Shown here: positions 1-11,169 of the stretch, in pieces
Layout: each line of letters begins with the position of its first letter
How positions within the stretch are numbered: position 1 is the first letter of the stretch
Source of the DNA: an uncultured Maritimibacter sp.
Lineage (GTDB): Bacteria; Pseudomonadota; Alphaproteobacteria; Rhodobacterales; Rhodobacteraceae
Length of the DNA: 64,000 bases
Assembly: GCA_913063035.1 (NCBI GenBank)
Contig: CAJXYS010000011.1
Location: 18,127 to 82,126, forward strand
Direction: 5' to 3'
Notes under the pieces: generated by a model
Seen by the model: only the letters and a program-made list of their open reading frames with translations
What the model was told of the DNA's origin: nothing
The model's database searches: none
Program-made: the position numbers and the translations under genes

Positions 1-1
1 G

Positions 2-829
<828 letters not shown>

Positions 830-850
830 GACGTAACCGCGAACCTACGG

Positions 851-879
851 GGGCCGGTCCGGAAAACCCGGATCGGCCC
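851..879 (+). promoter_or_regulatory. Intercistronic stem-loop between dnaK and dnaJ
   Basis: A 12-bp stem (bases 851-862 with 868-879, one G-T pair) closes a 5-nt loop AAAAC. No T-run follows, so it is not a classical terminator. It probably acts as a processing or stability element, or a partial terminator, lowering dnaJ relative to dnaK; that role is inferred from position. Confidence 0.55.
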
Positions 880-905
880 GCGCGTTTGGCAAAGGACCGA
901 CACCC

Positions 906-2054
906 ATGGCAAAGCGCGACTACTACGAGGTTCTGGGCGTCTCGAAGGGCGCGTCCGACGACGAGATCAAGAAAGCCTATCGCAAGAAGGCCAAGGAACT
1001 TCACCCCGACCGGAACTCGGACAACCCCAACGCCGAGGCCCAGTTCAAGGAAGTGAACGAGGCCTATGACGCCCTGAAGGATCCCGAACGCAAAGCGGCC
1101 TATGACCGCTTCGGCCATGCGGCCTTCGACGGCAGCATGGGCGGCGGCGGCCGGCCCGGCGGCGGGTTCGGCGGCGGCAACGCCGATTTCGCCTCGGCGT
1201 TCTCGGACGTCTTCGAAGATCTTTTCGGCGATTTCATGGGCGGCGGCCGCGGCGGCGGCCAGCGCGCCACCCGTGGATCGGACCTGCGCTACAACATGCG
1301 CATCACGCTGGAAGAGGCCTTCAAGGGCATCCAGAAGACGATCAGCGTTCCCGGCTCCGTCGCGTGCGACGTCTGCCACGGCTCGGGCGCGGCCGGCGGC
1401 GCCGAACCGACCAACTGCCCGACCTGCTCCGGCATGGGCAAGGTTCGGGCGCAGCAGGGCTTCTTCACGGTGGAGCGCACCTGCCCGACCTGTTCGGGCA
1501 TGGGCCAGATCATCAAGAACCCCTGCACGGCCTGCGGCGGCGCGGGACGGGTCAACAAGGACCGTTCGCTCAGCGTCAACATCCCCGCCGGTGTCGAGAC
1601 CGGCACGAGAATCCGCCTGGCCGGCGAGGGCGAGGCAGGGCTGCGCGGCGGCCCCACGGGCGATCTCTACATCTTCATCGACGTGGCCGATCACCCGATC
1701 TTCGAACGCGACGGGGCGAACCTGTTCTGCAGCGTGCCCGTCAGCATGACCAGCGCCGCGCTCGGCGGCGAGATCGAGGTGCCCACCATCGATGGCGGCC
1801 GGTCACGCGTGAAGATCCCGGCCGGCAGCCAGTCGGGCCGGCAGATGCGGCTCAAGGGCAAGGGCATGCCGCCCATCCGCGGCGCGGGCCGGGGCGACAT
1901 GTATATCGAGCTTTCCGTCGAGACGCCGGTGAACCTGTCGTCCAGGCAGAAGGAGCTGCTGCGCGAGTTCGAAAGCCTCGGCGACGGCAACAACCCGCAG
2001 AGCTCGAACTTCTTCAGCAAGGTGAAAAGCTTCTGGGACGGCATGAAGGGCTGA
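906..2054 (+). CDS. dnaJ: Chaperone DnaJ (Hsp40)
   Basis: A 382-residue type I J-protein, of normal family length. The J domain occupies about residues 1-70, with HPD at 33-35, the motif that stimulates DnaK ATPase. A glycine/phenylalanine-rich stretch spans about 75-120. Four CxxCxGxG zinc-binding repeats have cysteine pairs at 154/157, 171/174, 193/196 and 207/210, and a C-terminal substrate-binding/dimerisation domain follows. It delivers unfolded clients to DnaK in the cytosol. The ATG start is preceded by AAAGGA at a good distance. It is the second gene of dnaKJ and ends convergently against the ribokinase gene. Confidence 0.98.
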   Translation: MAKRDYYEVLGVSKGASDDEIKKAYRKKAKELHPDRNSDNPNAEAQFKEVNEAYDALKDPERKAAYDRFGHAAFDGSMGGGGRPGGGFGGGNADFASAFSDVFEDLFGDFMGGGRGGGQRATRGSDLRYNMRITLEEAFKGIQKTISVPGSVACDVCHGSGAAGGAEPTNCPTCSGMGKVRAQQGFFTVERTCPTCSGMGQIIKNPCTACGGAGRVNKDRSLSVNIPAGVETGTRIRLAGEGEAGLRGGPTGDLYIFIDVADHPIFERDGANLFCSVPVSMTSAALGGEIEVPTIDGGRSRVKIPAGSQSGRQMRLKGKGMPPIRGAGRGDMYIELSVETPVNLSSRQKELLREFESLGDGNNPQSSNFFSKVKSFWDGMKG

Positions 2055-2079
2055 GGCCCGCCGCCACGGCGGCGCGCCG

Positions 2080-2100
2080 GCCCGGGCCCCCGGCCCGGGC
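2080..2100. terminator. GC-only hairpin between convergent dnaJ and ribokinase
   Basis: A perfect 9-bp stem (GCCCGGGCC with GGCCCGGGC) closes a 3-nt CCC loop in the 45 bp between the two convergent stop codons, touching the ribokinase stop. It could serve both strands, but no T-run follows on either side, so terminator function is only inferred. Confidence 0.4.
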
Positions 2101-2978
2101 TATGTCTTTCTGTCGGCGAGGAAGGCCTCGACCTCGTCGCGGGCCGGGATCGCGTCCGCCGTGCCCGGGCGCGTGACCTTCAGCGCCGCCGCGCCCGCGG
2201 CCAGTCGCATCGCCTCTTCGACCGGAAGATCGGCGTCGAGGCCGGCGGCGAAATAGCCGAGGTAAGTGTCCCCCGCACCGGTGGTGTCGACCGCGGTCAC
2301 CGCGATGCCCGGAACCTCGACGATCCCGGCGTCGCCCCGCCACACGGCGCCGTCGGCCCCGTGTGTGACCAGAACCTCGCGTACCGGCAGCGCATCGCCC
2401 GCGACGCCCAGCGCCGCGGCCAGCTGCGCGGCCTCAACGGCGTTCAGCACCAGAATGTCGATGTGGTCGGCAACCTCGCGCACGGCCGCCGCATCGAACG
2501 GCGCGGCGGAATAGATCACCCTGCACCCCTTTGCCCGCGCCAGCCGCGCGGTGTCGCGCACGCATGACGTCTCGTTCTGCAAGAGCAGTATATCGCCGGG
2601 CCGCGCCTCGGCCAGGGCCGCGTCGATCCGGGCGCGGTCCTGCGCCCGGTTGGCGCCGGGAAAGATCACGATGGCGTTCTCGCCGGCGCCGTCCACGTTG
2701 ATGATCGCGTGCCCCGTGGGCTGATCCGTCACCACGACGTGGCGCACGTCGACGCCGTAGGCGCGCAGCCGTTCCACGGCCCAGCCGCCATCCATGCCGA
2801 CCGCGCCGATATGGGCGACCCGGGCGCCCGCCCGCGCGGCGGCGACCGACTGGTTCGCACCCTTGCCGCCCAGGCCGGTGCGCCGCGCCGTCGCCGCCAC
2901 CGTCTCGCCCGGACCGGGCAGACGCGGCACGCCGTAGAACTGGTCGGCGTTGATGGAGCCGAGGTTGAAGATCGTCAT
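2100..2978 (-). CDS. rbsK: Ribokinase (PfkB family sugar kinase)
   Basis: A 292-residue PfkB-family kinase, close to the usual ribokinase length. The substrate-side GGKGAN motif is at about 37-42, and the C-terminal ATP-binding/catalytic signature DTTGAGDT at 231-238 places the catalytic base at Asp237. The expected reaction is ATP-dependent phosphorylation of D-ribose to ribose 5-phosphate; PfkB members accept other sugars or nucleosides, so the substrate is inferred. The start ATG overlaps the stop of the upstream malic enzyme gene by 4 bp (ATGA), so the two are probably translationally coupled. No ribose transporter or regulator is adjacent, which is unusual for a catabolic rbsK and suggests a salvage role. 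Confidence 0.85.
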   Translation of the reverse strand: MTIFNLGSINADQFYGVPRLPGPGETVAATARRTGLGGKGANQSVAAARAGARVAHIGAVGMDGGWAVERLRAYGVDVRHVVVTDQPTGHAIINVDGAGENAIVIFPGANRAQDRARIDAALAEARPGDILLLQNETSCVRDTARLARAKGCRVIYSAAPFDAAAVREVADHIDILVLNAVEAAQLAAALGVAGDALPVREVLVTHGADGAVWRGDAGIVEVPGIAVTAVDTTGAGDTYLGYFAAGLDADLPVEEAMRLAAGAAALKVTRPGTADAIPARDEVEAFLADRKT

Positions 2979-5239
2979 GACTCGCCGACGCGGCAGGCCG
3001 CCATCACCGCCATGTTCAGGATATCGTTCACCGTCGAGGTGGTGGAGCAGAGCTGCAAGGGCCGGTCGACGCCCGTCAGGATCGGGCCGATCACCGTGGC
3101 CTCGCCCATCTCCTGCATCAGCTTGACCGAGATGGAGGCCGAGTGCCGCGCCGGCACCACGAGGATGTTCGCCGGGCCGCTCAGCCGCTGGAAGGGATAG
3201 TTGGCCTGCACCTCGGGGTTCAGCGCCACGTCGACGGTCATCTCGCCCTCGTACTCGAAATCGGCGCCCCGCCGGTCGAGCAGCGCCGGGGCCTCGTGCA
3301 TCTTCTCGGCCCTTTCCGAGCGCGGGTAGCCGAAATTGGAGAAGCTGACGAAGGCGACCCGCGGCTCCAGCCCCAGCGTCCGCGCGACCCGCGCCGTGCT
3401 GGTCGCGATATCGGCCATGTCGTCGGCCAGCGGCCATTCATGCACCAGCGTATCCGCGATCAGGACGATCCGCCCCCGCCGCAGAACCGCCGTCGCCGCC
3501 ATCGCCCCGCTGCCGGGGGTCACGTCGAAGACGTGGTTGATCAGGTCCATCACATGGGCCGATTTCCGCGTCGCGCCGGTGATCATGCCGTCGCCATGCC
3601 CATGCGCCAGCATCAGCGACGAGAAGACGTGCCGGTCACGCGCCGCCATGCGATGAATGTCGTGCTGGTCGTAGCCCTTGCGCTGAAGCCGCTGGTAGAG
3701 AAACGCCTTGTATGTCTCGAGATGCGTGGTGTTGGCCGCGTTGACGACCTCCAGCTCCCGCACGGCGTCGCCCAGCCCGGCCGTTTCCAGCTTCTGTTTC
3801 ACGTCGGCCTCGCGTCCCACGACGATCGCCTTGCCAAGGCCCGACCGCTGCCAGGCCACGGCCGCGCGCAGCACGCGCGGGTCGTCGCCCTCGGCAAAGA
3901 TCATCCGCGCCTGGGCGTGGCGGGCGCGCGCATAGAGCCCCTGCAGGATCGAGGCGGTGGGATCCATCCGCGCCTTCAGGTCATGCTCGTAGCGATCCAT
4001 GTCGACGATCGGCCGCCGCGCGACGCCCGTGTCCATGCCCGCCTTCGCCACCGCCGGCGGCACGGTGTGAATGAGCCGCGGGTCAAAGGGGGTCGGGATG
4101 ATGTAGTCGCGCCCGAAGGTCAGCTTGCGGCCATAGGCCATCGCCACCTCGTCCGGCACGTCCTCGCGCGCCAGGCGCGCCAGGGCCTCGGCACAGGCGA
4201 TCTTCATCTCGTCGTTGATGGCGCGGGCGTTCACATCCAGCGCGCCGCGGAAGAGATAGGGAAACCCGAGGACGTTATTGACCTGGTTCGGGTAGTCGCT
4301 GCGCCCGGTCGCTACGATGGCATCGGGCCGCACGTCATGTGCCTCTTCCGGGGAGATCTCGGGATCGGGATTGGCCATGGCGAAGATCACCGGGTTGTCG
4401 GCCATGCTCTCGACCATGTCCTGGGTGACCGCGCCCTTGACCGAGACGCCGAGGAAGACGTCGGCGCCCTTCATCGCCTCTTCGAGCGTGCGATGGTCGG
4501 TCTTCACGGCATGCGCCGACTTCCACTGGTTCATGCCCTCGGTGCGGCCCTGGTAGATCACGCCCTTCGTGTCGCAGGCGATGCATTTCGCCGGGTCGGC
4601 GCCCATCGCCTTGATCAGTTCGAGACAGGCGATGCCGGCCGCGCCCGCACCGTTGAGCACGATCCGGCAGTCTTCCAGCCTCTTGCCCGACAGGTGCAGC
4701 GCGTTGATCAGCCCCGCCGCGCAGATCACCGCCGTCCCGTGCTGGTCGTCGTGGAACACCGGAATGTCCATCAGCTCTTTCAGGCGCTGCTCGATGATGA
4801 AGCATTCCGGCGCCTTGATGTCCTCGAGGTTGATGCCGCCGAAGGACGGACCCAGCAGCTTCACCGCGTTGATGAAGGCGTCCGGATCCTCGGTATCCAC
4901 CTCGAGATCGATGGAGTTGATGTCGGCGAAGCGCTTGAAGAGCACCGCCTTGCCCTCCATCACCGGCTTGGAGGCGAGCGCGCCGAGATTGCCCATGCCC
5001 AGGATCGCGGTGCCGTTGGAGATCACCGCGACCATGTTGCCCTTGGTGGTGTAGTCATAGGCCGTTTCGGGCCGGTCGGCGATGGCCTGTACCGGCACGG
5101 CCACGCCCGGGCTGTAGGCCAGGCTCAGATCGCGCTGCGTGGTCATCGGCGTCGAGGCGTTGACCTCGAGCTTGCCCGGCTTCGGCTCCAGGTGATAGGC
5201 GAGCGCCTCTTCGTCGGTGAATCTGTTCTTGCGGGCCAT
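2975..5239 (-). CDS. maeB: NADP-dependent malic enzyme fused to phosphotransacetylase-like domain
   Basis: 754 residues in two parts. The N-terminal ~430 residues carry malic enzyme and NAD(P)-binding regions (SPGVAVP near the start, then a dinucleotide fold around [10 protein letters not shown]). The C-terminal ~320 residues resemble phosphate acetyltransferase. This is the MaeB architecture common in proteobacteria: oxidative decarboxylation of malate to pyruvate with NADP, with the C-terminal domain generally regarded as regulatory (acetyl-CoA sensing). I start at the ATG beginning MARKNRF because a strong GGAGGAGAGG ribosome site precedes it; an upstream in-frame start would add 18 residues of poor quality. 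It diverges from mutS and is coupled to ribokinase downstream. Confidence 0.93.
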   Translation of the reverse strand: MARKNRFTDEEALAYHLEPKPGKLEVNASTPMTTQRDLSLAYSPGVAVPVQAIADRPETAYDYTTKGNMVAVISNGTAILGMGNLGALASKPVMEGKAVLFKRFADINSIDLEVDTEDPDAFINAVKLLGPSFGGINLEDIKAPECFIIEQRLKELMDIPVFHDDQHGTAVICAAGLINALHLSGKRLEDCRIVLNGAGAAGIACLELIKAMGADPAKCIACDTKGVIYQGRTEGMNQWKSAHAVKTDHRTLEEAMKGADVFLGVSVKGAVTQDMVESMADNPVIFAMANPDPEISPEEAHDVRPDAIVATGRSDYPNQVNNVLGFPYLFRGALDVNARAINDEMKIACAEALARLAREDVPDEVAMAYGRKLTFGRDYIIPTPFDPRLIHTVPPAVAKAGMDTGVARRPIVDMDRYEHDLKARMDPTASILQGLYARARHAQARMIFAEGDDPRVLRAAVAWQRSGLGKAIVVGREADVKQKLETAGLGDAVRELEVVNAANTTHLETYKAFLYQRLQRKGYDQHDIHRMAARDRHVFSSLMLAHGHGDGMITGATRKSAHVMDLINHVFDVTPGSGAMAATAVLRRGRIVLIADTLVHEWPLADDMADIATSTARVARTLGLEPRVAFVSFSNFGYPRSERAEKMHEAPALLDRRGADFEYEGEMTVDVALNPEVQANYPFQRLSGPANILVVPARHSASISVKLMQEMGEATVIGPILTGVDRPLQLCSTTSTVNDILNMAVMAACRVGES

Positions 5240-5367
5240 GCGTGCCTCTCCTCCGTCCCAGATCGCGTGATACAGCCTCGGCAGCGCGCCCACAACTGAT
5301 TGCCGGTTTCGGCTTTCCCCCTCCGGGGCGCTTCGTTAGATTCCGGTCCGACAGGTTGGGGGGCCGC

Positions 5368-8058
5368 GTGAACGTCGAGAAACCGTCCGTAACGCCTATG
5401 ATGGCGCAGTATCTCGAGTTGAAGGAGCAGTATCCCGACGCGCTGCTCTTCTACCGCATGGGTGATTTCTACGAGATGTTCTTCGAGGATGCCGCGGCGG
5501 CGGCCGAGTCGCTCGACATCGCGCTAACCAAGCGCGGCAAGCATCTGGGCCAGGATATCCCGATGTGCGGCGTCCCGGTCCATTCGGCCGAAAGCTACCT
5601 TCTGACCCTGATCCGCAAGGGGTTCCGCGTCGCGGTCTGCGAGCAGATGGAAGACCCGGCCGAGGCCAAGAAGCGCGGCTCCAAGGCGGTGGTGAAGCGT
5701 GACGTGGTGCGGCTCGTGACCCCCGGCACGCTGACCGAGGATGCGCTTCTGGAGGCCCGCAGCCACAATTTCCTCGCCGCCTTTGCCGAGGTTCGCGACG
5801 GCGCCGCGCTGGCCTGGGTCGATATCTCTACCGGGGAGTTTCGCGTGATGCCCTGCGCCGCGGTGCGGCTCGGCCCGCAACTGGCCCGGCTCGCCCCGCG
5901 CGAGGTGCTGCTGCCCGAGACGCTCGAGGCCAGCTATCGCGCGGCGGTCGAGGATACGGGCGCGGCCCTGACTCCGATGGCGCGGGCGAGTTTCGACAGC
6001 ACGGCCGCGGAAAAGCGTCTGCAGGCGCTTTACGGGGTCGGTGCGCTGGACGGGTTTGGCAGTTTCGGCCGGGCGGAACTGGCGGCGATGGGCGCGATCG
6101 TCGAGTACCTGGAGATCACGCAAAAGGGCAAGCTGCCGCTGCTGCGCCCGCCGGTGCGCGAGGCGCAGCACCAGGCGATGCAGATCGACGGCGCGACCCG
6201 GCGCAATCTCGAGCTGACCGCCAGCCTGAACGGCGGGCGGGCCGGCTCGCTCCTGGCGGTGATCGACCGCACCGTGACGGCCGGCGGCGCGCGCCTGCTG
6301 GAGCGGCGGCTGAGCAGCCCCTCGGCCGATCTAAGGACGGTGCAGACCCGGCAGGACGGGGTAAGCTTCCTGGTCGAGAACGACAGCCTGCGCGACGCGC
6401 TGCGCACGGCCCTGCGCCGCATCCCCGACATGGACCGTGCGCTGTCGCGGCTGGCGCTCGAGCGCGGGGGGCCGCGGGACCTGGCCGCGATCCGGGTCGG
6501 CCTGACCCAGGCGGCAGGGCTGCCCGCGATCCTCGACGGCGCGGAGCTGCCGGAGATCCTGGCCGAGGCCCTGGCCGAAACGGCGGGCCATAACGACACC
6601 CTCGATCTGCTCGACAGCGCGCTGGTGGCCGAGCCGCCGCTGATGGCCCGCGACGGCGGTTTCGTCGCCGGCGGCTTCGACGGCGATCTCGACGAAGCGC
6701 GGACGCTGCGCGACGAGGGCCGCGGCGTGATCGCGGGATTGCAGGCGCAATATATCGACCAGGCCGGGGTCAATTCCCTGAAGATCAAGCACAACAACGT
6801 GCTGGGCTATTTCATCGAGACCCCGGCCACCCATGCCGGGCGGATGATGAGCCCGCCGCTGTCGGAGACCTTCATCCACCGCCAGACGACCGCCAACGCG
6901 GTGCGCTTCACCACGGTCGAGCTGTCCGAGCTGGAGACGAAGATCCTCAACGCCGGAAGCCGCGCGCTGGAGATCGAGAAGCGCATCTTCGAGGCCCTGC
7001 GCGCCGCCGTGGTTGACTCGGCCGCCGGCATCGGCGCCGCGGCGCGGGCGCTGGCGGAAATCGACCTCGCCGCCGCGCTGGCGGAGCTTGCCGTCGCCGA
7101 GGACTGGTGCCGGCCAGAGATCGACGGCTCGCGCCGGTTCGAGATCGCGGGCGGGCGCCACCCGGTCGTGGAGCGGGCTCTCAAGGCCGAGGGCGCGCCC
7201 TTCATCGCCAATGACTGCGCCCTGTCGAATGACGGGGACGGCGCGCATATCTGGCTGCTGACGGGCCCCAACATGGCCGGCAAGTCGACCTTCCTGCGCC
7301 AGAACGCGCTGATCGCGATCCTTGCGCAGATGGGGGGCTGGGTGCCGGCCCAAAGCGCATCTATAGGTCTGATATCACAGCTTTTTTCGCGCGTGGGTGC
7401 ATCTGACGACCTGGCGCGTGGCCGGTCCACCTTCATGGTGGAAATGGTCGAGACCGCCGCCATCCTGAACCAGGCCGACGACCGCGCGCTGGTGATCCTC
7501 GACGAGATCGGGCGCGGCACCGCGACCTATGACGGGCTCTCCATCGCCTGGGCGACGCTCGAACACCTGCACGAGCAGAACCGCTGCCGCGCGCTTTTCG
7601 CGACCCATTACCACGAGCTGACCAAGCTCTCGGCGCGGCTCGACGGGCTGGAAAACGCCACGGTGTCGGTCAAGGAATGGGAGGGGGAGGTCATCTTCCT
7701 GCACGAGGTGCACAAGGGCGCCGCGGACCGGTCTTACGGCGTGCAGGTGGCACGGCTCGCCGGGCTGCCGGCAAGTGTCGTGGACCGCGCCCGCGTGGTG
7801 CTGGAGGCCCTTGAGAAAGGCGACCGGGAAAAGGGATCCGGCGCCGAAACGCTGGTCGATGACCTGCCGCTGTTTTCGGCCGCGCCGGCGGCGCCCGCCC
7901 CGCGAAACGCCGCCCCGGCGCCGTCGCCTGTGGAGAACCGCCTCAGGGCGGCCCATCCCGACGACCTGACGCCGCGCGAAGCCCTGGATCTGGTCTACGA
8001 GCTGCGGGGCTTATTGGACGGTCACCCGTCCTCGGACTCCGACCCCTCGTTTTCCTGA
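5368..8058 (+). CDS. mutS: DNA mismatch repair protein MutS
   Basis: 896 residues from a GTG start preceded by a G-rich ribosome site; an ATG ten codons later is an alternative. The mismatch-recognition GDFYE motif is at 32-36, followed by connector, lever and clamp domains, the ABC-type ATPase with Walker [10 protein letters not shown] (634-641 region) and Walker B ILDE around 712. A C-terminal DDLPLF resembles a beta-clamp-binding motif. MutS recognises mispairs and recruits MutL in the cytosol/nucleoid. Odd: codons 664-673 are AT-rich with rare ATA, TCA and CTT codons, and Ser670 stands where most MutS proteins have Asp (see findings). The 3' end overlaps convergent grpE by 37 bp. Confidence 0.97.
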   Translation: MNVEKPSVTPMMAQYLELKEQYPDALLFYRMGDFYEMFFEDAAAAAESLDIALTKRGKHLGQDIPMCGVPVHSAESYLLTLIRKGFRVAVCEQMEDPAEAKKRGSKAVVKRDVVRLVTPGTLTEDALLEARSHNFLAAFAEVRDGAALAWVDISTGEFRVMPCAAVRLGPQLARLAPREVLLPETLEASYRAAVEDTGAALTPMARASFDSTAAEKRLQALYGVGALDGFGSFGRAELAAMGAIVEYLEITQKGKLPLLRPPVREAQHQAMQIDGATRRNLELTASLNGGRAGSLLAVIDRTVTAGGARLLERRLSSPSADLRTVQTRQDGVSFLVENDSLRDALRTALRRIPDMDRALSRLALERGGPRDLAAIRVGLTQAAGLPAILDGAELPEILAEALAETAGHNDTLDLLDSALVAEPPLMARDGGFVAGGFDGDLDEARTLRDEGRGVIAGLQAQYIDQAGVNSLKIKHNNVLGYFIETPATHAGRMMSPPLSETFIHRQTTANAVRFTTVELSELETKILNAGSRALEIEKRIFEALRAAVVDSAAGIGAAARALAEIDLAAALAELAVAEDWCRPEIDGSRRFEIAGGRHPVVERALKAEGAPFIANDCALSNDGDGAHIWLLTGPNMAGKSTFLRQNALIAILAQMGGWVPAQSASIGLISQLFSRVGASDDLARGRSTFMVEMVETAAILNQADDRALVILDEIGRGTATYDGLSIAWATLEHLHEQNRCRALFATHYHELTKLSARLDGLENATVSVKEWEGEVIFLHEVHKGAADRSYGVQVARLAGLPASVVDRARVVLEALEKGDREKGSGAETLVDDLPLFSAAPAAPAPRNAAPAPSPVENRLRAAHPDDLTPREALDLVYELRGLLDGHPSSDSDPSFS

Positions 8059-8621
8059 CCCGCCGGGGTCGAGGACACGCCGACCTGCGCCGGGCGCAGA
8101 AGCCTGTCGTGAATGGTGAAGCCCTCGACCATCACCTGCACGATGTTGCCCTGTTTCACGCTGGGCACCGGGGCCTCGAACATGGCCTGGTGAAGCTGCG
8201 GGTCGAACGGGTCGCCCACCTGCGGTGAAACGGGCTCGATCCCGTGCTTGGCAAAGGCGTTGACCAGTTCGCGCAGGGTCAGCTCGACGCCCTCGACGAC
8301 GCTCTTGGCCGTCTCGCGCTCCGCCTCGTCCATGGCGGCGAGCGCACGGTTGAGGTTGTCGTAGACGGGCAGAAGGTCCCGGGCCAGCTTGGTGCCGCCG
8401 TAGATCTCGGCTTCGCGGCGGTCGCGCTCGCCACGCTTGCGCACGTTCTCGGCATCGGCCATGGCGCGCAGCAGGCGATCCTTCAGTTCGTCCCGCTCGG
8501 CGCGGAGCGCGTCCGTCTCGCCATCCTCGGCCAGGGCGTCCAGCCCCTCGCCTTCGGCGGGGGCCGTCTCTTCCGCGACCGCTGTCTCTTCTGCCATTTC
8601 GTCCCGTTTCGGTTCGGACAT
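8022..8621 (-). CDS. grpE: Nucleotide exchange factor GrpE
   Basis: 199 residues with a long acidic N-terminus, a central coiled-coil region and the C-terminal GrpE beta domain ([19 protein letters not shown]). It releases ADP from DnaK and so resets the chaperone cycle. I use the ATG beginning MSEPKRDEM because AGAGGTG lies about 9 nt upstream; a GTG three codons earlier sits too close to that site. It follows hrcA by 16 bp on the same strand, so hrcA-grpE is an operon, and its 3' end overlaps mutS. dnaKJ lies 7 kb away in the same window, so the chaperone set is split between two loci. Confidence 0.96.
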   Translation of the reverse strand: MSEPKRDEMAEETAVAEETAPAEGEGLDALAEDGETDALRAERDELKDRLLRAMADAENVRKRGERDRREAEIYGGTKLARDLLPVYDNLNRALAAMDEAERETAKSVVEGVELTLRELVNAFAKHGIEPVSPQVGDPFDPQLHQAMFEAPVPSVKQGNIVQVMVEGFTIHDRLLRPAQVGVSSTPAGQENEGSESEDG

Positions 8622-8637
8622 TCCTGTCACCTCTTGC

Positions 8638-9702
8638 TCAGCTCTGGTCGGACAGGGCCCTGCCGACCAATTGCGCCGTGTAGTCCACGATGGGAACGAT
8701 CCGCCCGTAATTCAGCCGGGTCGGTCCGATCACGCCCACGGCGCCGACAATCTTCCGGTCCGCGTTCATATATGGAGAGACCACCAGAGAGGAACCCGAT
8801 AACGAAAAAAGTTTGTTCTCTGCGCCGATGAAAATGCGCACGCCGTCGCCTTCCTCGGTCAGTTCGAGGAACTGGGCGATGTCGCGCTTGCGCTCGAGGT
8901 CGTCGAAAAGCTCGCGCACCCGCGCCAGGTCTTCCGCCGCCTCCATCTCTTCGAGCAGATTCGCCCGGCCGCGCACGATCAGCCGTTCATGCAGAACGCC
9001 CTCGTTTTCCCAGACGGCCAGCCCGTTCTCGACCATCTGCTGGGCGAGGATGTCCAGCTCTCGCCGGCGGTCGGCGATGTCGCGTTCCATGACCGCGCGC
9101 AGTTCCGACAGCGTCTTGCCCTCGGCCACGGCGTTCAGGAAATTCGCCGCCTCGCGCATCGCGGACGGGGTCTGCCCGATCGGCGGGGTGAAGATCCGGT
9201 TCTCGACATGACCGTCGGCGGTCACCAGCACCACAAGCGCGCGGTCCGGGCCCAGCGCGACGAATTCCACGTGCTTGATCGGCGCCTCGTGCTTGGGCGC
9301 CAGCACCAGGCTCGCACCCTGGGTCAGGCCCGACAGCATCGATCCCGCACGGTCCAGCATGGTCGACATGTCGCGCTTGTCGTTGCCGATCGTGTTCTCG
9401 ATCTGCATCCGCTCCTCGGCCGAGATATCGCCCACCTCGAGCAGCCCGTCGACGAACAGGCGCAGCCCGACATGCGTGGGCACGCGGCCGGCCGAGATAT
9501 GCGGGCTGTCGAGCAGGCCGAGATACTCGAGATCCTGCATCACGTTGCGGATCGTCGCCGGCGAGACCTTTTCGGTCATCGACCGCGCCAGCGTGCGCGA
9601 GCCGACCGGCGCGCCGGTGTCGAGATACGCCTCGACCAGCCGCCGGAAAACCTCTCGGCTGCGCTCGTTCATTTCTGCCAACAGGCTGGACCCGTCGTTC
9701 AT
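8638..9702 (-). CDS. hrcA: Heat-inducible transcription repressor HrcA
   Basis: 354 residues. An N-terminal winged-helix domain (about 1-75, including [13 protein letters not shown]) precedes the GAF-like and dimerisation regions typical of HrcA, which represses class I heat-shock genes by binding CIRCE elements. I start at MNDGSSLL: a TTGATC-N16-TTTAAT promoter-like pair lies just upstream, and the earlier in-frame ATG (beginning MAGSRD) would fall inside that -10 box. It heads the hrcA-grpE operon and diverges from rph. I found no CIRCE inverted repeat in this window, so its target (commonly groESL) is presumably elsewhere. Confidence 0.94.
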   Translation of the reverse strand: MNDGSSLLAEMNERSREVFRRLVEAYLDTGAPVGSRTLARSMTEKVSPATIRNVMQDLEYLGLLDSPHISAGRVPTHVGLRLFVDGLLEVGDISAEERMQIENTIGNDKRDMSTMLDRAGSMLSGLTQGASLVLAPKHEAPIKHVEFVALGPDRALVVLVTADGHVENRIFTPPIGQTPSAMREAANFLNAVAEGKTLSELRAVMERDIADRRRELDILAQQMVENGLAVWENEGVLHERLIVRGRANLLEEMEAAEDLARVRELFDDLERKRDIAQFLELTEEGDGVRIFIGAENKLFSLSGSSLVVSPYMNADRKIVGAVGVIGPTRLNYGRIVPIVDYTAQLVGRALSDQS

Positions 9703-9739
9703 TGCCTCGAACCTGCCTGGTGCATCACGGCTGCCGGCC

Positions 9740-9767
9740 ATTAAACCGCGCCCGCCGCCAAGATCAA
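9740..9767 (-). promoter_or_regulatory. Candidate sigma-70-type promoter of hrcA-grpE
   Basis: On the minus strand TTGATC (9767-9762), a 16-nt spacer and TTTAAT (9745-9740). This matches 4 of 6 and 5 of 6 consensus bases and predicts a start near 9733, about 30 nt before the chosen hrcA ATG. It also argues against the upstream MAGSRD start. Confidence 0.4.
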
Positions 9768-9839
9768 TCGGGACATTGCCCTTTACTCGTGCAGGGCGCT
9801 GTGGGTATGTGGCGACAGCCTGCAATACAAGGATTTTTC

Positions 9840-10556
9840 ATGCGTCCCTCTGGTAGACAGATAGATGAAATGCGCCCGATTTCAATCGAGACGGGCGTCA
9901 CGAAACATGCCGAAGGCTCGGTCATGATCCGCATGGGCGACACCCATGTGCTGTGCACCGCGACCATCGAGGATCGCGTGCCGCCCTTCCTGAAGAACAG
10001 CGGCCTCGGCTGGGTCACGGCGGAATACGGCATGCTGCCCCGCGCGACGAACACCCGCATGCGCCGCGAGGCCGCCGCCGGCAAGCAGGGCGGCCGCACC
10101 GTGGAAATCCAGCGCCTGATCGGGCGGTCGCTGCGGGCGGGTATCGACCGCGTGGCGCTCGGCGAGCGCCAGATCACCGTGGACTGCGACGTGATCCAGG
10201 CCGATGGCGGCACGCGCTGCGCGGCCATTACCGGCGGCTGGGTCGCGCTGCGGCTGGCGGTGAACAAGCTTCTCAAGGCCGGCATGGTGACGTCGGACCC
10301 GCTGATCGACCACGTGGCGGCGATCAGCTGCGGGATCTATGGCGGCCAGACCGTGCTGGATCTCGACTATGCCGAGGACAGCGAGGCCGCGACGGACGCC
10401 AATTTCGTGATGACGGGGCGGGGCGGCTTCGTCGAGGTTCAGGGCTCCGCCGAAGGCGCGCCCTTCTCGCGCGACGCGCTGGATCAGCTGCTCGACATGG
10501 CCGCCAAGGGCGTCGACGAGCTTGTCGCGGCCCAGACGGCCGCCGTGGCAGGCTGA
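9840..10556 (+). CDS. rph: Ribonuclease PH
   Basis: 238 residues, exactly the usual RNase PH length, with the standard N-terminus [19 protein letters not shown] and the RNase PH fold throughout. It is a phosphorolytic 3'-5' exoribonuclease that trims tRNA precursors and other RNA 3' ends in the cytosol, working as a hexamer. The ATG at 9840 is preceded by AAGGA. rdgB starts 4 bp after its stop, a pairing widespread in bacteria, and hemW and a DUF454 gene follow: a four-gene rightward run with almost no intergenic space. Confidence 0.97.
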   Translation: MRPSGRQIDEMRPISIETGVTKHAEGSVMIRMGDTHVLCTATIEDRVPPFLKNSGLGWVTAEYGMLPRATNTRMRREAAAGKQGGRTVEIQRLIGRSLRAGIDRVALGERQITVDCDVIQADGGTRCAAITGGWVALRLAVNKLLKAGMVTSDPLIDHVAAISCGIYGGQTVLDLDYAEDSEAATDANFVMTGRGGFVEVQGSAEGAPFSRDALDQLLDMAAKGVDELVAAQTAAVAG

Positions 10557-10560
10557 TCCG

Positions 10561-11169
10561 ATGCGCGCACTGGGCGACACGCTGGTCATCGCGACCCATA
10601 ACGCGGGCAAGCTGCGCGAGATCGGCGCACTTCTGGCGCCGTATGGCGTCACCGTGACATCGGCCGGCGAGCTCGGGCTCGAGGAGCCGGAGGAGACCGA
10701 AGAGACCTTCGCCGGCAATGCCCGGATCAAGGCCCACCACGCCGCCCGCGAGAGCGGCCTTCCGGCGCTTTCCGACGACAGCGGGATCGAGGTCGACGCG
10801 CTCGATGGTCAGCCCGGTGTCCACACCGCCGACTGGGCGGAAACCCCGGCCGGGCGCGATTTCCCGATGGCGATGGAAAAGGTCTGGCAGCGGCTTGAGG
10901 AAAAGGGCGCGCCCGAGCCCCGCACCGCACGGTTCCGCTGCACGCTCTGCGTGGCTTGGCCCGACGGGGAAGACGCCCTATTTGAAGGCAAGGTCGAGGG
11001 CCGTGTCGTCTGGCCCATGCGCGGCGACAGGGGCTTCGGCTTCGACCCGGTCTTCCTGCCCGCGGGAGAGACCGAAACCTTCGGCGAAATGGACCCGGCG
11101 AAAAAGCACGGGATGAGCCATCGTGCAGATGCCTTCAGAAAATTCGTCGCCGCCTTCTTTGACGGCTGA
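10561..11169 (+). CDS. rdgB: dITP/XTP pyrophosphatase (non-canonical purine NTPase)
   Basis: 202 residues of the Ham1/RdgB family. The N-terminal nucleotide-binding signature [10 protein letters not shown] and the acidic catalytic block [11 protein letters not shown] are present. The enzyme hydrolyses dITP, ITP and XTP to the monophosphates, cleaning the nucleotide pool before DNA or RNA synthesis. The ATG lies 4 bp after the rph stop, and the 3' end overlaps the hemW start region by 41 bp in another frame, so expression is probably coupled. Confidence 0.95.
   Translation: MRALGDTLVIATHNAGKLREIGALLAPYGVTVTSAGELGLEEPEETEETFAGNARIKAHHAARESGLPALSDDSGIEVDALDGQPGVHTADWAETPAGRDFPMAMEKVWQRLEEKGAPEPRTARFRCTLCVAWPDGEDALFEGKVEGRVVWPMRGDRGFGFDPVFLPAGETETFGEMDPAKKHGMSHRADAFRKFVAAFFDG

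Noticed and set aside
3795..3804. Half of a parS palindrome (TGTTTCACGT) in maeB
   Set aside because: Only 10 of 16 bases match and the second arm is missing; a similar half lies in grpE at 8152-8160. Both are expected by chance.
8016..8031. GGACGG-TCAC-CCGTCC hairpin at the mutS/grpE overlap as a shared terminator
   Set aside because: It lies within coding sequence of mutS, has a short stem and no T-run on either strand.
9703..9839. Possible CIRCE element near hrcA
   Set aside because: No TTAGCACTC/GAGTGCTAA inverted repeat is present between hrcA and rph or elsewhere I looked.
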